Shown here: piece after piece, positions 18,970-26,276 of the stretch | How positions within the stretch are numbered: position 1 is the first letter of the stretch | Layout: every line of letters begins with the position of its first letter | Assembly: GCF_005239095.1 (NCBI RefSeq) | Contig: NZ_SZUA01000002.1 | Location: forward strand, 620,001 to 684,000 | Reading direction: 5' to 3' | From: Luteimonas gilva | GTDB lineage: Bacteria > Pseudomonadota > Gammaproteobacteria > Xanthomonadales > Xanthomonadaceae | DNA: 64,000 nt | The notes under the pieces: generated by a model | Database searches by the model: none | Seen by the model: only the letters and a program-made list of their open reading frames with translations | Told to the model about the DNA's origin: nothing | Program-made: the position numbers and the translations under genes

Positions 18970-18997
18970 TCACCCCGTAGCAGCGCATGCGGGGTGA
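18970..18997 (-). terminator. Possible intrinsic terminator
   Basis: An 8-bp stem TCACCCCG/CGGGGTGA is followed on the minus strand by five T. It lies between the convergent metal ATPase and MFS genes, about 255 bp past the MFS stop. I see no gene in the rest of 18949-19251. Confidence 0.4.
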
Positions 18998-19251
18998 ACC
19001 GCATGCCCGGCCGTTAGTCCTGCTGCTGCTCAGCCAATGCCGTCGCTGGACGCGGTCTGCATCTTGCGATGAAAGACCCTTTCCACCCTCGGATCGACCT
19101 GCAGCGTCGTCGGACGCGGCCCTGCTACGAGGCTTGAGCGCATTGTGCGGCGACCGCGCGGACGGTTATTGATCCGGATCAATGAAAGCTGCGTACGTAG
19201 ATCAGGCGATGTCGGCCGGCCTTGCGTCGGACGCCGGAGCTCCTGGGCCGG

Positions 19252-20751
19252 CTACTGCCCGAAAGCCGAGCCCGCGTCTCCCGTCGGCGCGCCGACGCGC
19301 AACACGCAAAGCGCCGCGAGCATCAGGCTGACGCCGCCGATCAGCAGCGCGTAGATCGGCGCATTGCCGAAGAACGTCTTCAACAGGAAGCCGAGCAAGC
19401 TGGCGGCGAGCAATTGCGGGATGACGATGAACAGATTGAAGATGCCCATGTACACGCCCATCTTCCCCGCCGGCACGCTGTCGGACAGCAGCGCGTAGGG
19501 AAGGGACAGGATCGACGCCCAGGCGAAGCCGACGCCGACCATCGACAGCAGCAGCCAGTGCGGATCGCGGATCAGCAGGAACGACAGCAGGCCGCAGCCG
19601 CCCAGGACGAGATTGAGCAAGTGGCTCAGGCGCAGGCCGAGCCGGCGCGTCATCCATGGGATCAGCATCGCCGCGAGCACGGCGAAACCGTTGTAGGCCG
19701 CGAACAGCACGCCGGTCCAGTTCGCACCGTCGTTGTAAGCGGCCGAGCGCGTGTCTTCCGTGGCGAAATGCGCGCTGGTCACCGCCGCCGTCGTGTAGAT
19801 CCACATCGCGAACAGCGCGAACCAGGAAAAACATTGCACCGGCACGAGCTGGCGCATGGTCGCGGGCATCGTCAGCAGATCGGCGACGATCGCGGTGAAC
19901 GGATTGCGTGCGCGGCTGTAGCCGGCGACCAACTGTATCGCGCCGTAGGCGAACAGGCCCGCGGCGAGCAAGTGCAGCCGCGCATCGGCCTGGGTCAGTC
20001 GGATAGCGAGGAACGCAGCCAAGCCCGCCGCGCACCAGAGCGCGCCCGTGTAGCGTACGTGTGCCGGCAACGGCGTTGGAGGCGCAGCCGGCTTCGCGTC
20101 CTCGAACGCGGCGAGCACGTCGGGCGGATACTCACGGGTTGACAGCACGGTCCAGACGAGCGTGCCGAACAAGACGGCGGCGCCGAGATAGAACGCCAGC
20201 TTCACCGTGTCGGGAATCCCTCCGGAGGCGGCGAGGTTGCTGATCCCGAATTGCGCGAGCAGCCAGGGCAGCAGGCTGGCGATGACGGCGCCGGCCGCGA
20301 TGAACAAAGTCTGCATCGCGTAGCCGGCCGGGCGCTGCGACGACGGCAGCTGATCGCCGACGAACGAACGCAACGGTCCCATCGAGACGTTGATCGCGGC
20401 ATCGAGGATCCACAGCAGCGCCGCCGCGGTCCAGAGCGTCGGCGAATTGGGCATCGCGATCAGCGCCAATGCGGCGACGATCGCGCCGGCGAGGAAATAC
20501 GGCCGGCGCCGGCCGAGCCGGCCCCACGTGCGATCCGAGCAATAGCCGACGATCGGCTGCACGAGCAGCCCGGTCAGCGGCGCGGCGATCCACAGCGCCG
20601 GAATGTCGTCGATCCCGGCGCCGAGAGTCTGGAAGATGCGGCTGACGTTCGCGTTCTGCAGCGCGAGGCCGAACTGCAGCCCCATGAAGCCGAAGCACAT
20701 GTTCCAGATCTGCCAGAAGCCGACCGGGAGCCTGTTTGTCGTGGCAGGCAT
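19252..20751 (-). CDS. MFS sugar permease (SLC45/GPH-like)
   Basis: A 499-residue, twelve-helix major facilitator. The N-terminus MPATTNRLPVGFWQIWNMCFGFMGLQFGLALQNANVSRIF and the motif DRTWGRLGRRRPYFLAGA (the loop 2-3 signature of sugar/cation symporters in the GPH/SLC45 branch) support a glycoside or oligosaccharide transporter of the inner membrane. The start at 20751 is chosen because it gives this family N-terminus; upstream in-frame codons would run into the lacI gene. It lies 41 bp downstream of lacI and after the halogenase on the same strand, in the locus that also has a TonB receptor, a GH3 enzyme and a second sugar transporter. It probably imports the sugar released in the periplasm. 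Confidence 0.88.
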   Translation of the reverse strand: MPATTNRLPVGFWQIWNMCFGFMGLQFGLALQNANVSRIFQTLGAGIDDIPALWIAAPLTGLLVQPIVGYCSDRTWGRLGRRRPYFLAGAIVAALALIAMPNSPTLWTAAALLWILDAAINVSMGPLRSFVGDQLPSSQRPAGYAMQTLFIAAGAVIASLLPWLLAQFGISNLAASGGIPDTVKLAFYLGAAVLFGTLVWTVLSTREYPPDVLAAFEDAKPAAPPTPLPAHVRYTGALWCAAGLAAFLAIRLTQADARLHLLAAGLFAYGAIQLVAGYSRARNPFTAIVADLLTMPATMRQLVPVQCFSWFALFAMWIYTTAAVTSAHFATEDTRSAAYNDGANWTGVLFAAYNGFAVLAAMLIPWMTRRLGLRLSHLLNLVLGGCGLLSFLLIRDPHWLLLSMVGVGFAWASILSLPYALLSDSVPAGKMGVYMGIFNLFIVIPQLLAASLLGFLLKTFFGNAPIYALLIGGVSLMLAALCVLRVGAPTGDAGSAFGQ

Positions 20752-20792
20752 GGATGTCTGGCCGAAGCGTGCGGCGTTCGCGGCGGCGCCGC

Positions 20793-21827
20793 TCAGCGCC
20801 GCTTCGCCGAAACCGGCGCGGGTCCGCCCGATTGGCGGATCATCAGTTCGTAGGGCACGTCCACGAGCGCGCCCGCCTGCGGATCGCGGATCGCGGCGAG
20901 CAACTGCTCGGCGGCGATGCGGCCCATCTCGCGGCAAGGCTGTCGCACCGTGGTCAGGCTCGGCCAGATCTGGCGCGAGGCCGGCGTGTCGTCGAAACCG
21001 AACACGGACAAGTCTTGCGGGATGCGCATGCCGCGTTCGAACGCCTCGTGCATGACGCCGCAGGCGCTGTCGTCGTTGGCGGCGAAGACCGCGGTGGGCG
21101 GATGCTTCAGGTCGAGCAGTCGCCTCGTGCCGGCGACGCCGTCGTCGAAGGTGAAGCCGCCATCGACGACGAGCTCGGGATCGTAAGGGATGCCCGCGCG
21201 GCGCAGCCCGTCGCGATAACCGGCCAGGCGCCAGGCGCGTCCGCCGTGCGGCGTAGGGCCGGCGATGTGGGCGATGCGGCGATGACCGAGCTCGACGGCG
21301 TGCGCGATCATGTCCGCCGCCGCCTTGCGCTCGTCGAGGATGGTGCCGATGCGCGCGTGGCCGAGCTTGGCCTTCGCGGAGATCGTGGCGTAGCGCACGC
21401 CGAGGGCATCGAGACGGCGCAACAATTTGAGGTCGTCGGTGAACGGCGGCACCAGGATCAGGCCGTCCGGACGATATTGCGCGATCGATTCCTCCACCGC
21501 GCGGATGTGGTCGGCATTGGAATATTCCAGCGGACGCAGCATCGCGCTGTAACCCTGGCGCTCGCAGGCGGCGAGCATGCCGACGATGATCTCCATGACG
21601 TAGCTCGATGCCGCGGCGGGATCGTCGTACACCAGCGAAATCAGGTAAGAACGGTTTCCCGCCAAGCTGCGCGCCGACGGATTAGGGCGGTAATTCAGCG
21701 TCTGGGCGGCCGCCTCGACCTTGAGCCGGGTCTTCTCGCGCACGTTCGGTTCGCGGTTGAACACGCGCGAGACGGTTTTCATGGAGACGCCGGCGGCCTG
21801 GGCGACATCTTCGATTCTGGCGCGCAT
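20793..21827 (-). CDS. LacI-family transcriptional regulator of the glycoside locus
   Basis: A 344-residue repressor. The N-terminal helix-turn-helix IEDVAQAAGVSMKTVSRVFN with hinge helix (YRPNPSARSLAGNRS) is canonical LacI/PurR; a periplasmic-binding-like sensor domain follows (ISLVYDD, DGLILVPP, ANDDSACGVMHEAFERGMRIPQDLSVFGFDDTP). The arrangement resembles SalR-type regulators of Xanthomonas sugar loci. It lies between the halogenase and MFS genes, all on one strand. Tandem TGACAGCGCTGTCA-type palindromes in the divergent promoter at 23569-23605 are the likely operators. The inducer is probably the monosaccharide or disaccharide product of the GH3 enzyme (inference). Confidence 0.93.
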   Translation of the reverse strand: MRARIEDVAQAAGVSMKTVSRVFNREPNVREKTRLKVEAAAQTLNYRPNPSARSLAGNRSYLISLVYDDPAAASSYVMEIIVGMLAACERQGYSAMLRPLEYSNADHIRAVEESIAQYRPDGLILVPPFTDDLKLLRRLDALGVRYATISAKAKLGHARIGTILDERKAAADMIAHAVELGHRRIAHIAGPTPHGGRAWRLAGYRDGLRRAGIPYDPELVVDGGFTFDDGVAGTRRLLDLKHPPTAVFAANDDSACGVMHEAFERGMRIPQDLSVFGFDDTPASRQIWPSLTTVRQPCREMGRIAAEQLLAAIRDPQAGALVDVPYELMIRQSGGPAPVSAKRR

Positions 21828-21908
21828 CGATGCGTTTCCGAAGGGGCGGGGTGGGGCAAGTCATGTTATCGCACGCGACGATGCCGGCAGGCGCTCGTTC
21901 CGCCGGCA

Positions 21909-23486
21909 TCAGGCGGTCTGCGGCATCCGGTCCCCTTGCGTTTCGTAGTCGCGCGCCATCGCCTCGACCAGGGTCCGGTGGGCGGGCAGATCGTCGAGCG
22001 CCAAGCCGGCGACGTGCTGGACCGCGGCGAACTCGCGGCGCGCGGATTCGCCCTGGTCGTAGACGCCGCGCATGGCGGACAGGTCGGTGCGGAACTCCAT
22101 GCCGTAAAGCACGTATTGCCAGCTGGCCGGCAGGAACATCTCCAGATCGGAAATGAAATCCAACCGGTGCGGCGGCCGGCAGCGCCACATCGCGAGTTTG
22201 TCCTGCAGCGTCTGCGGAATGCTGGCGGCATCGACGTTGTCGATCCAGAACGGGGTATCGCGACGCTGGCTGAGGCAGTAGTGCAGCTTGATGAAGTCGA
22301 AGATGCGCTCGTAGCGCGCGGCCATCATCGCGTTGAACGTCTTGGATACCGGCGCCATGTCGCCGTCGGCCGGGAACAGGTGCGCGATCAGGTACGCGGC
22401 GATCTCGATCAAGGCGATGCCGGTGGATTCGAGCGGCTCCACGAAGCCGCCGGCGAGGCCGACCGCGACGCAGTTCTTGTGCCAGGGTGCCGTGCGGTGG
22501 CCGGCCTCGAACTTGATGAGCTTCGCGGTCAGCCCGTCCGCGGCTTTGCCTAGATAGTCGCGCAGCACTTGCTCGGCGCGCGTTTCGTCGGTGTGGCGGC
22601 TGGAAAACACGTAGCCGACGCCGCGACGTTCGTGGAGGCCGATATCCCATGTCCAGCCGGCTTCGTGCGCTCGGGCGATGGTGAACGACGGGATCGGCGT
22701 GTCCTTGCGCTCGTACGGCACCTGCATCGCCCAGGCGCGATCGTTGAACAAAACGTCTTTCGCGCTGCGCCAACCCACGCCCAGCGCCTGTCCGCACAGC
22801 AAGCTGCGGAAGCCGGTGCAGTCCACGTACAAGTCGGCGCTCAACGCGCCTTGCTCGCGCGTGTGTACGCACGCGATCGCACCAGTTTGATCGAGTTCGA
22901 CGCGCTCTATCGTCGCCGCGCGCCGGACTATGCCCAACTCCCGCTGGCCGTGTTCGGACAAGACATCGGCGAACCGCGCCGCATCGAAGTGATAGGCGTG
23001 GTTCAGCGGCGCCTGCCAGGGACCGTCGCTGAGGCGCTTGGGTCCGCGGCCGGCGTCGGTCACGCGTTTCTGCATCGTCACCGCTTCGGCGAAAGCAAGT
23101 TCTTTCGGCGCGTAGCCGAGCAGCCAATACGGCAGCAGCTCCGGCGCACCGGGCCGTTGGCTGGGCGCGCTGAACGGATGCAGATAGTGATCGCGGCCCG
23201 GCGCGCCGGGCGAGCGCGCCCAGTGCTCGAAGCGGATGCCCTGCTTGAAGGTCGCGTTGGCGCGGGCGATGAACTTGTTTTCGTCCAGGCCGATCGCCGA
23301 CAGCGTGCCGCGGATCGACGGGAACGTGCCTTCGCCGACGCCGACGATGCTGATGTCGGGCGATTCGACGAGTTCGACGACGATGCCGCCGGGCTTGGCG
23401 GCGCCCAGCGCGCGCGCCAAATAGGTCGCAGTGAGCCAGCCGGCGGTGCCTCCGCCGACGACCAGGACTTTGCGCACGATCGCCAT
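21909..23486 (-). CDS. Flavin-dependent tryptophan-halogenase-family protein
   Basis: A 525-residue FAD enzyme of the PrnA/RebH family. Visible are the FAD GxGxxG motif (VGGGTAGWL, 10-18), the SIVGVGEGTFPSIR loop, the lysine in NATFKQGIRFEHW (Lys81, equivalent to PrnA Lys79), the WxWxI motif as WTWDIG (278-283, Gly in place of the usual Pro), and GFVEPLESTGI. True halogenases use FADH2, chloride and O2 on tryptophan. In TonB-receptor sugar loci of Xanthomonads and Caulobacter these proteins recur without a known natural product, so the substrate is uncertain. The start at 23486 follows GGGAG. It is divergent from the TonB receptor and upstream of lacI. Confidence 0.88.
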   Translation of the reverse strand: MAIVRKVLVVGGGTAGWLTATYLARALGAAKPGGIVVELVESPDISIVGVGEGTFPSIRGTLSAIGLDENKFIARANATFKQGIRFEHWARSPGAPGRDHYLHPFSAPSQRPGAPELLPYWLLGYAPKELAFAEAVTMQKRVTDAGRGPKRLSDGPWQAPLNHAYHFDAARFADVLSEHGQRELGIVRRAATIERVELDQTGAIACVHTREQGALSADLYVDCTGFRSLLCGQALGVGWRSAKDVLFNDRAWAMQVPYERKDTPIPSFTIARAHEAGWTWDIGLHERRGVGYVFSSRHTDETRAEQVLRDYLGKAADGLTAKLIKFEAGHRTAPWHKNCVAVGLAGGFVEPLESTGIALIEIAAYLIAHLFPADGDMAPVSKTFNAMMAARYERIFDFIKLHYCLSQRRDTPFWIDNVDAASIPQTLQDKLAMWRCRPPHRLDFISDLEMFLPASWQYVLYGMEFRTDLSAMRGVYDQGESARREFAAVQHVAGLALDDLPAHRTLVEAMARDYETQGDRMPQTA

Positions 23487-23505
23487 TCGATGCTCCCAAA
23501 ATTTT

Positions 23506-23518
23506 GCTGCATTGCAGC
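23506..23518. promoter_or_regulatory. Short dyad near halogenase start
   Basis: GCTGCA-T-TGCAGC has 6-bp perfect arms, about 20 bp upstream of the halogenase start codon, in the divergent promoter region. It may be an operator for the minus-strand arm or chance. Confidence 0.3.
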
Positions 23519-23568
23519 TATCGCAGCGCAGCATTTTTCCCCGTATTTTCCAGCAGCATAGGCCCGAA

Positions 23569-23605
23569 TGACTGCGCTGTCATCGATTTGTTGACAGCGC
23601 TGTCA
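23569..23605. promoter_or_regulatory. Tandem LacI-type operators
   Basis: TGACTGCGCTGTCA (23569-23582) and the perfect palindrome TGACAGCGCTGTCA (23592-23605) differ at one base and are centred 23 bp apart. CG-centred palindromes of this size are typical LacI-family operators, and a lacI gene is two genes away. They sit between the divergent halogenase and TonB-receptor genes and could control both arms. Confidence 0.75.
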
Positions 23606-23707
23606 TTTTGCGTGCAGGCTTCGCTCCACCAGGCATAGGGGTGCCGACGGGCGTTGCGCCCGCTGCGCGGCCAGACAACAACCAAAGAAATTCGGGAGAG
23701 GGAACAG

Positions 23708-26122
23708 ATGAAGTATTCGCTGCTCTACACGGCAGTCGTCGCCGCACTCGTCTCAGGCAACGCCTTGGCCGCCGATCAAGCGCAGGATGCAACGCCCGCC
23801 CAAGAGGCGCCCGCCGCGCAGGCCAAGACGCTCGACACCGTGGTCGTGACCGGCACCAAGCGGGTGACGCCCCTGCAGAAGACGCCGGTGGCGATCAGCG
23901 CGATCAGCGCGGAAACGCTCGACAAGGAGCGGGTGATGACCGTGCAGGACATCACCAAACTGGTGCCGAGCATGCAGGCCACCCGCCAGGGCGACCACGA
24001 CGTCATCACCATGACCCTGCGCGGCATCGGCAACGACCAGGCCAAGACCGAGTACGCCGATCCGGAAGTCGCGATCTTCGTCGACGGCGTCTACTCGCCG
24101 CGCGCCGAGGCCGCCGCCGGCCTGCTGCTCGACATCGAGACCGCCGAAGTCCTGCGCGGCCCGCAGGGCACGCTATGGGGCCGCAATTCCACGGTCGGCG
24201 CGGTCAACTTCCAGACCGTGAAGCCGGAAATCGGCAGCTATTCCGGCAGCGCGCAGCTGTCCGTCGGCAACTACAACGCGGTCGGCGCTCGTGCCGCGGT
24301 GAATTTGCCGATCAGCGACACCTTCGCGATGCGCGTGGCGCTGGCGCAGGAGCAGCACGACGGCTACGTCGACTACCAGAATCCCATCGGCCAGATACCG
24401 TCGCTGGACGCGCAGCGCGCCGCCTATGCGGCATCCGGCGGCGATCCGGCGACGTTCCAGCCGATCAATCCGAACCAGTACGCCACCGGCGGCGACAAGT
24501 ACAACGCGCAGAACCAGTCGGCCGCGCGCGTCAGCGCGTTGTGGCAGCCCAGCGAGACGTTCTCCTGGAACCTGGCGGTGGAATACTTCCGCGACCGCGG
24601 CACGCCGAGCATGAACCTGATGCAGAAGCCCCGGCCGGGGCAGGATTTTTGGTCGGCGCTGATCGACACCGCGCCCTACATCGACCGCGACTCCTACGCG
24701 CTGCGCAGCCGCATGGACTGGGACATCAACGACGGCCTGCGCTTCAGCTACATCGCAGGCTTCTACAAGTTCGACGGCTCGTCCACTTACGACCAGGACA
24801 GCGGCGTACTGGTGCCGACCTGTTTCGCCTGCGGCCCCGCGCAGTACCAGGAAGACCGCACCAACCACTCCGAATACGAGAACACTTCGCACGAGTTCAA
24901 CCTCGCCTCGACCGGCGAGAACACCGTCGACTGGATCCTCGGCCTGTACTACGCCGCCGAAGACAACTCGATCCGCTTCGACATCCCGATCTTCAACGGC
25001 ACCCAGCAAGGCACCGTCGCCTGGCAGGGCTCGTTCATCCAGCCCAAGGAGACGGTGGATTCCTACGCCGCCTTCGGCCAGGCCACCTGGAACGTCAACG
25101 ACGATTGGCGCCTGACGGCCGGCTTGCGCTATACCGACGACAAGAAGGAGAACGTCGGCGGCCGCGGCTGGGGCTGGGCTTACAACCCGGCGGTGCCGCA
25201 GGTGCCGATCTCGCCGGGCACGTATCCGAGCCCCGGAACGGGATTCAACGTTTCCACCATCAACGACGGCGAATACAGCCACAGCCAGGTGACGTGGCTG
25301 GCGCGCACCGATTTCGATGTCGGCAAGAACGGCCTGCTCTACGCCAGCGTGTCCACCGGCTATAAGTCCGGCGGCTTGCAGGACGGCGGCGCCACCTTCA
25401 AGCACGAGGAGCTGACCAACTACGAGATCGGCGGCAAGTTCAGCTTCCTGGAAGGACGCGTGATCTGGAACAGCGCGATCTACTACATGGACTTCAAGGA
25501 CTTCCAATTGTCCGCGCCGGTGACGTTCCCCGACGGCAATCGCGGCCTGGGCTTCAGCAACGTGGAAGGCAGCACCAAGGTGTGGGGCTACGAGAGCGAG
25601 CTTTCGGCGCTCATCGGCGACAACGACCGAGTCAACCTGACCATTTCGGGCGTTCCGGAAAAAGAGCTGGGCAGGCTGCTGTACGCGGGCAGCAACGACT
25701 ACCAGGGCCTGCCGCCGTGTCCGCCGGCGTCGGGCATCAGCAACTGCATGAACGTCACCGGCAACGAACTGCCGCACGCGCCGGACTTCGCGTTGACGCT
25801 GATGTGGGAGCACGACTTCCACCTCGGCAACGGCGGCACGCTGACGCCGCGATTGAGCGGCCACTACGAAACCGAAACCTGGCTGAGCGTGTTCAACCTC
25901 GGCGAAGAGGACCAGCAAAAGGCTTACGGCCGCGGCGACTTCTCGCTGCGTTACGAGGAACCCGAGCAGCGCTGGTGGGCCGGCCTGTACGTGCAGAACT
26001 TCACCGACGAGAAGACGCGCACCGCGGCGGGCCGTTTCAACCCCGGCGGCGGGCAGTTCCTGTGGGTGTCGCAGTACTTGCCGCCGCTCACGTACGGCGT
26101 GAATTTCGGTCTGCGTTTCTGA
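23708..26122 (+). CDS. TonB-dependent outer-membrane receptor (sugar uptake type)
   Basis: An 804-residue, 22-strand-type barrel with plug. Signal peptide MKYSLLYTAVVAALVSGNALAA; TonB-box-like region TLDTVVVTGTKR; plug domain with VEVLRGPQGTLWGRNSTVGAVN-type motif (seen as AEVLRGPQGTLWGRN) at about 155-170; C-terminus YGVNFGLRF ending in Phe, as outer-membrane proteins do. The start at 23708 has GGGAGAGGGAACAG directly upstream. It heads the plus-strand arm TonB receptor-GH3-symporter behind tandem LacI-type operators, so it most likely carries glycosides or oligosaccharides across the outer membrane; the exact ligand is unknown. Confidence 0.94.
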   Translation: MKYSLLYTAVVAALVSGNALAADQAQDATPAQEAPAAQAKTLDTVVVTGTKRVTPLQKTPVAISAISAETLDKERVMTVQDITKLVPSMQATRQGDHDVITMTLRGIGNDQAKTEYADPEVAIFVDGVYSPRAEAAAGLLLDIETAEVLRGPQGTLWGRNSTVGAVNFQTVKPEIGSYSGSAQLSVGNYNAVGARAAVNLPISDTFAMRVALAQEQHDGYVDYQNPIGQIPSLDAQRAAYAASGGDPATFQPINPNQYATGGDKYNAQNQSAARVSALWQPSETFSWNLAVEYFRDRGTPSMNLMQKPRPGQDFWSALIDTAPYIDRDSYALRSRMDWDINDGLRFSYIAGFYKFDGSSTYDQDSGVLVPTCFACGPAQYQEDRTNHSEYENTSHEFNLASTGENTVDWILGLYYAAEDNSIRFDIPIFNGTQQGTVAWQGSFIQPKETVDSYAAFGQATWNVNDDWRLTAGLRYTDDKKENVGGRGWGWAYNPAVPQVPISPGTYPSPGTGFNVSTINDGEYSHSQVTWLARTDFDVGKNGLLYASVSTGYKSGGLQDGGATFKHEELTNYEIGGKFSFLEGRVIWNSAIYYMDFKDFQLSAPVTFPDGNRGLGFSNVEGSTKVWGYESELSALIGDNDRVNLTISGVPEKELGRLLYAGSNDYQGLPPCPPASGISNCMNVTGNELPHAPDFALTLMWEHDFHLGNGGTLTPRLSGHYETETWLSVFNLGEEDQQKAYGRGDFSLRYEEPEQRWWAGLYVQNFTDEKTRTAAGRFNPGGGQFLWVSQYLPPLTYGVNFGLRF

Positions 26123-26276
26123 TCGGCGCCCGGCTTCCCTTCGCCCGCATTGCGGGCGCGGGGAAAGTGGCGCGCATCGCATTTCGATCCTGCCTTCCGC
26201 TGCGTCGCGTTGCGCGCGGGCGTAAGGCGCAACGGGCGATCCGGCACGCCGCCCGCAGGACTTTCTGGAGTACGGT

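Noticed and set aside
18971-19010. GCGCATGCGGGGTGAACCGCATG resembles text near group II introns
   Set aside because: Too short, no reverse transcriptase frame or domain V/VI fold seen; kept only as a possible hairpin terminator.
18987-19172. 61-codon plus-strand frame downstream of the metal ATPase
   Set aside because: No ribosome site, Arg/Ser/Ala-rich composition and no homology recognised; probably chance.
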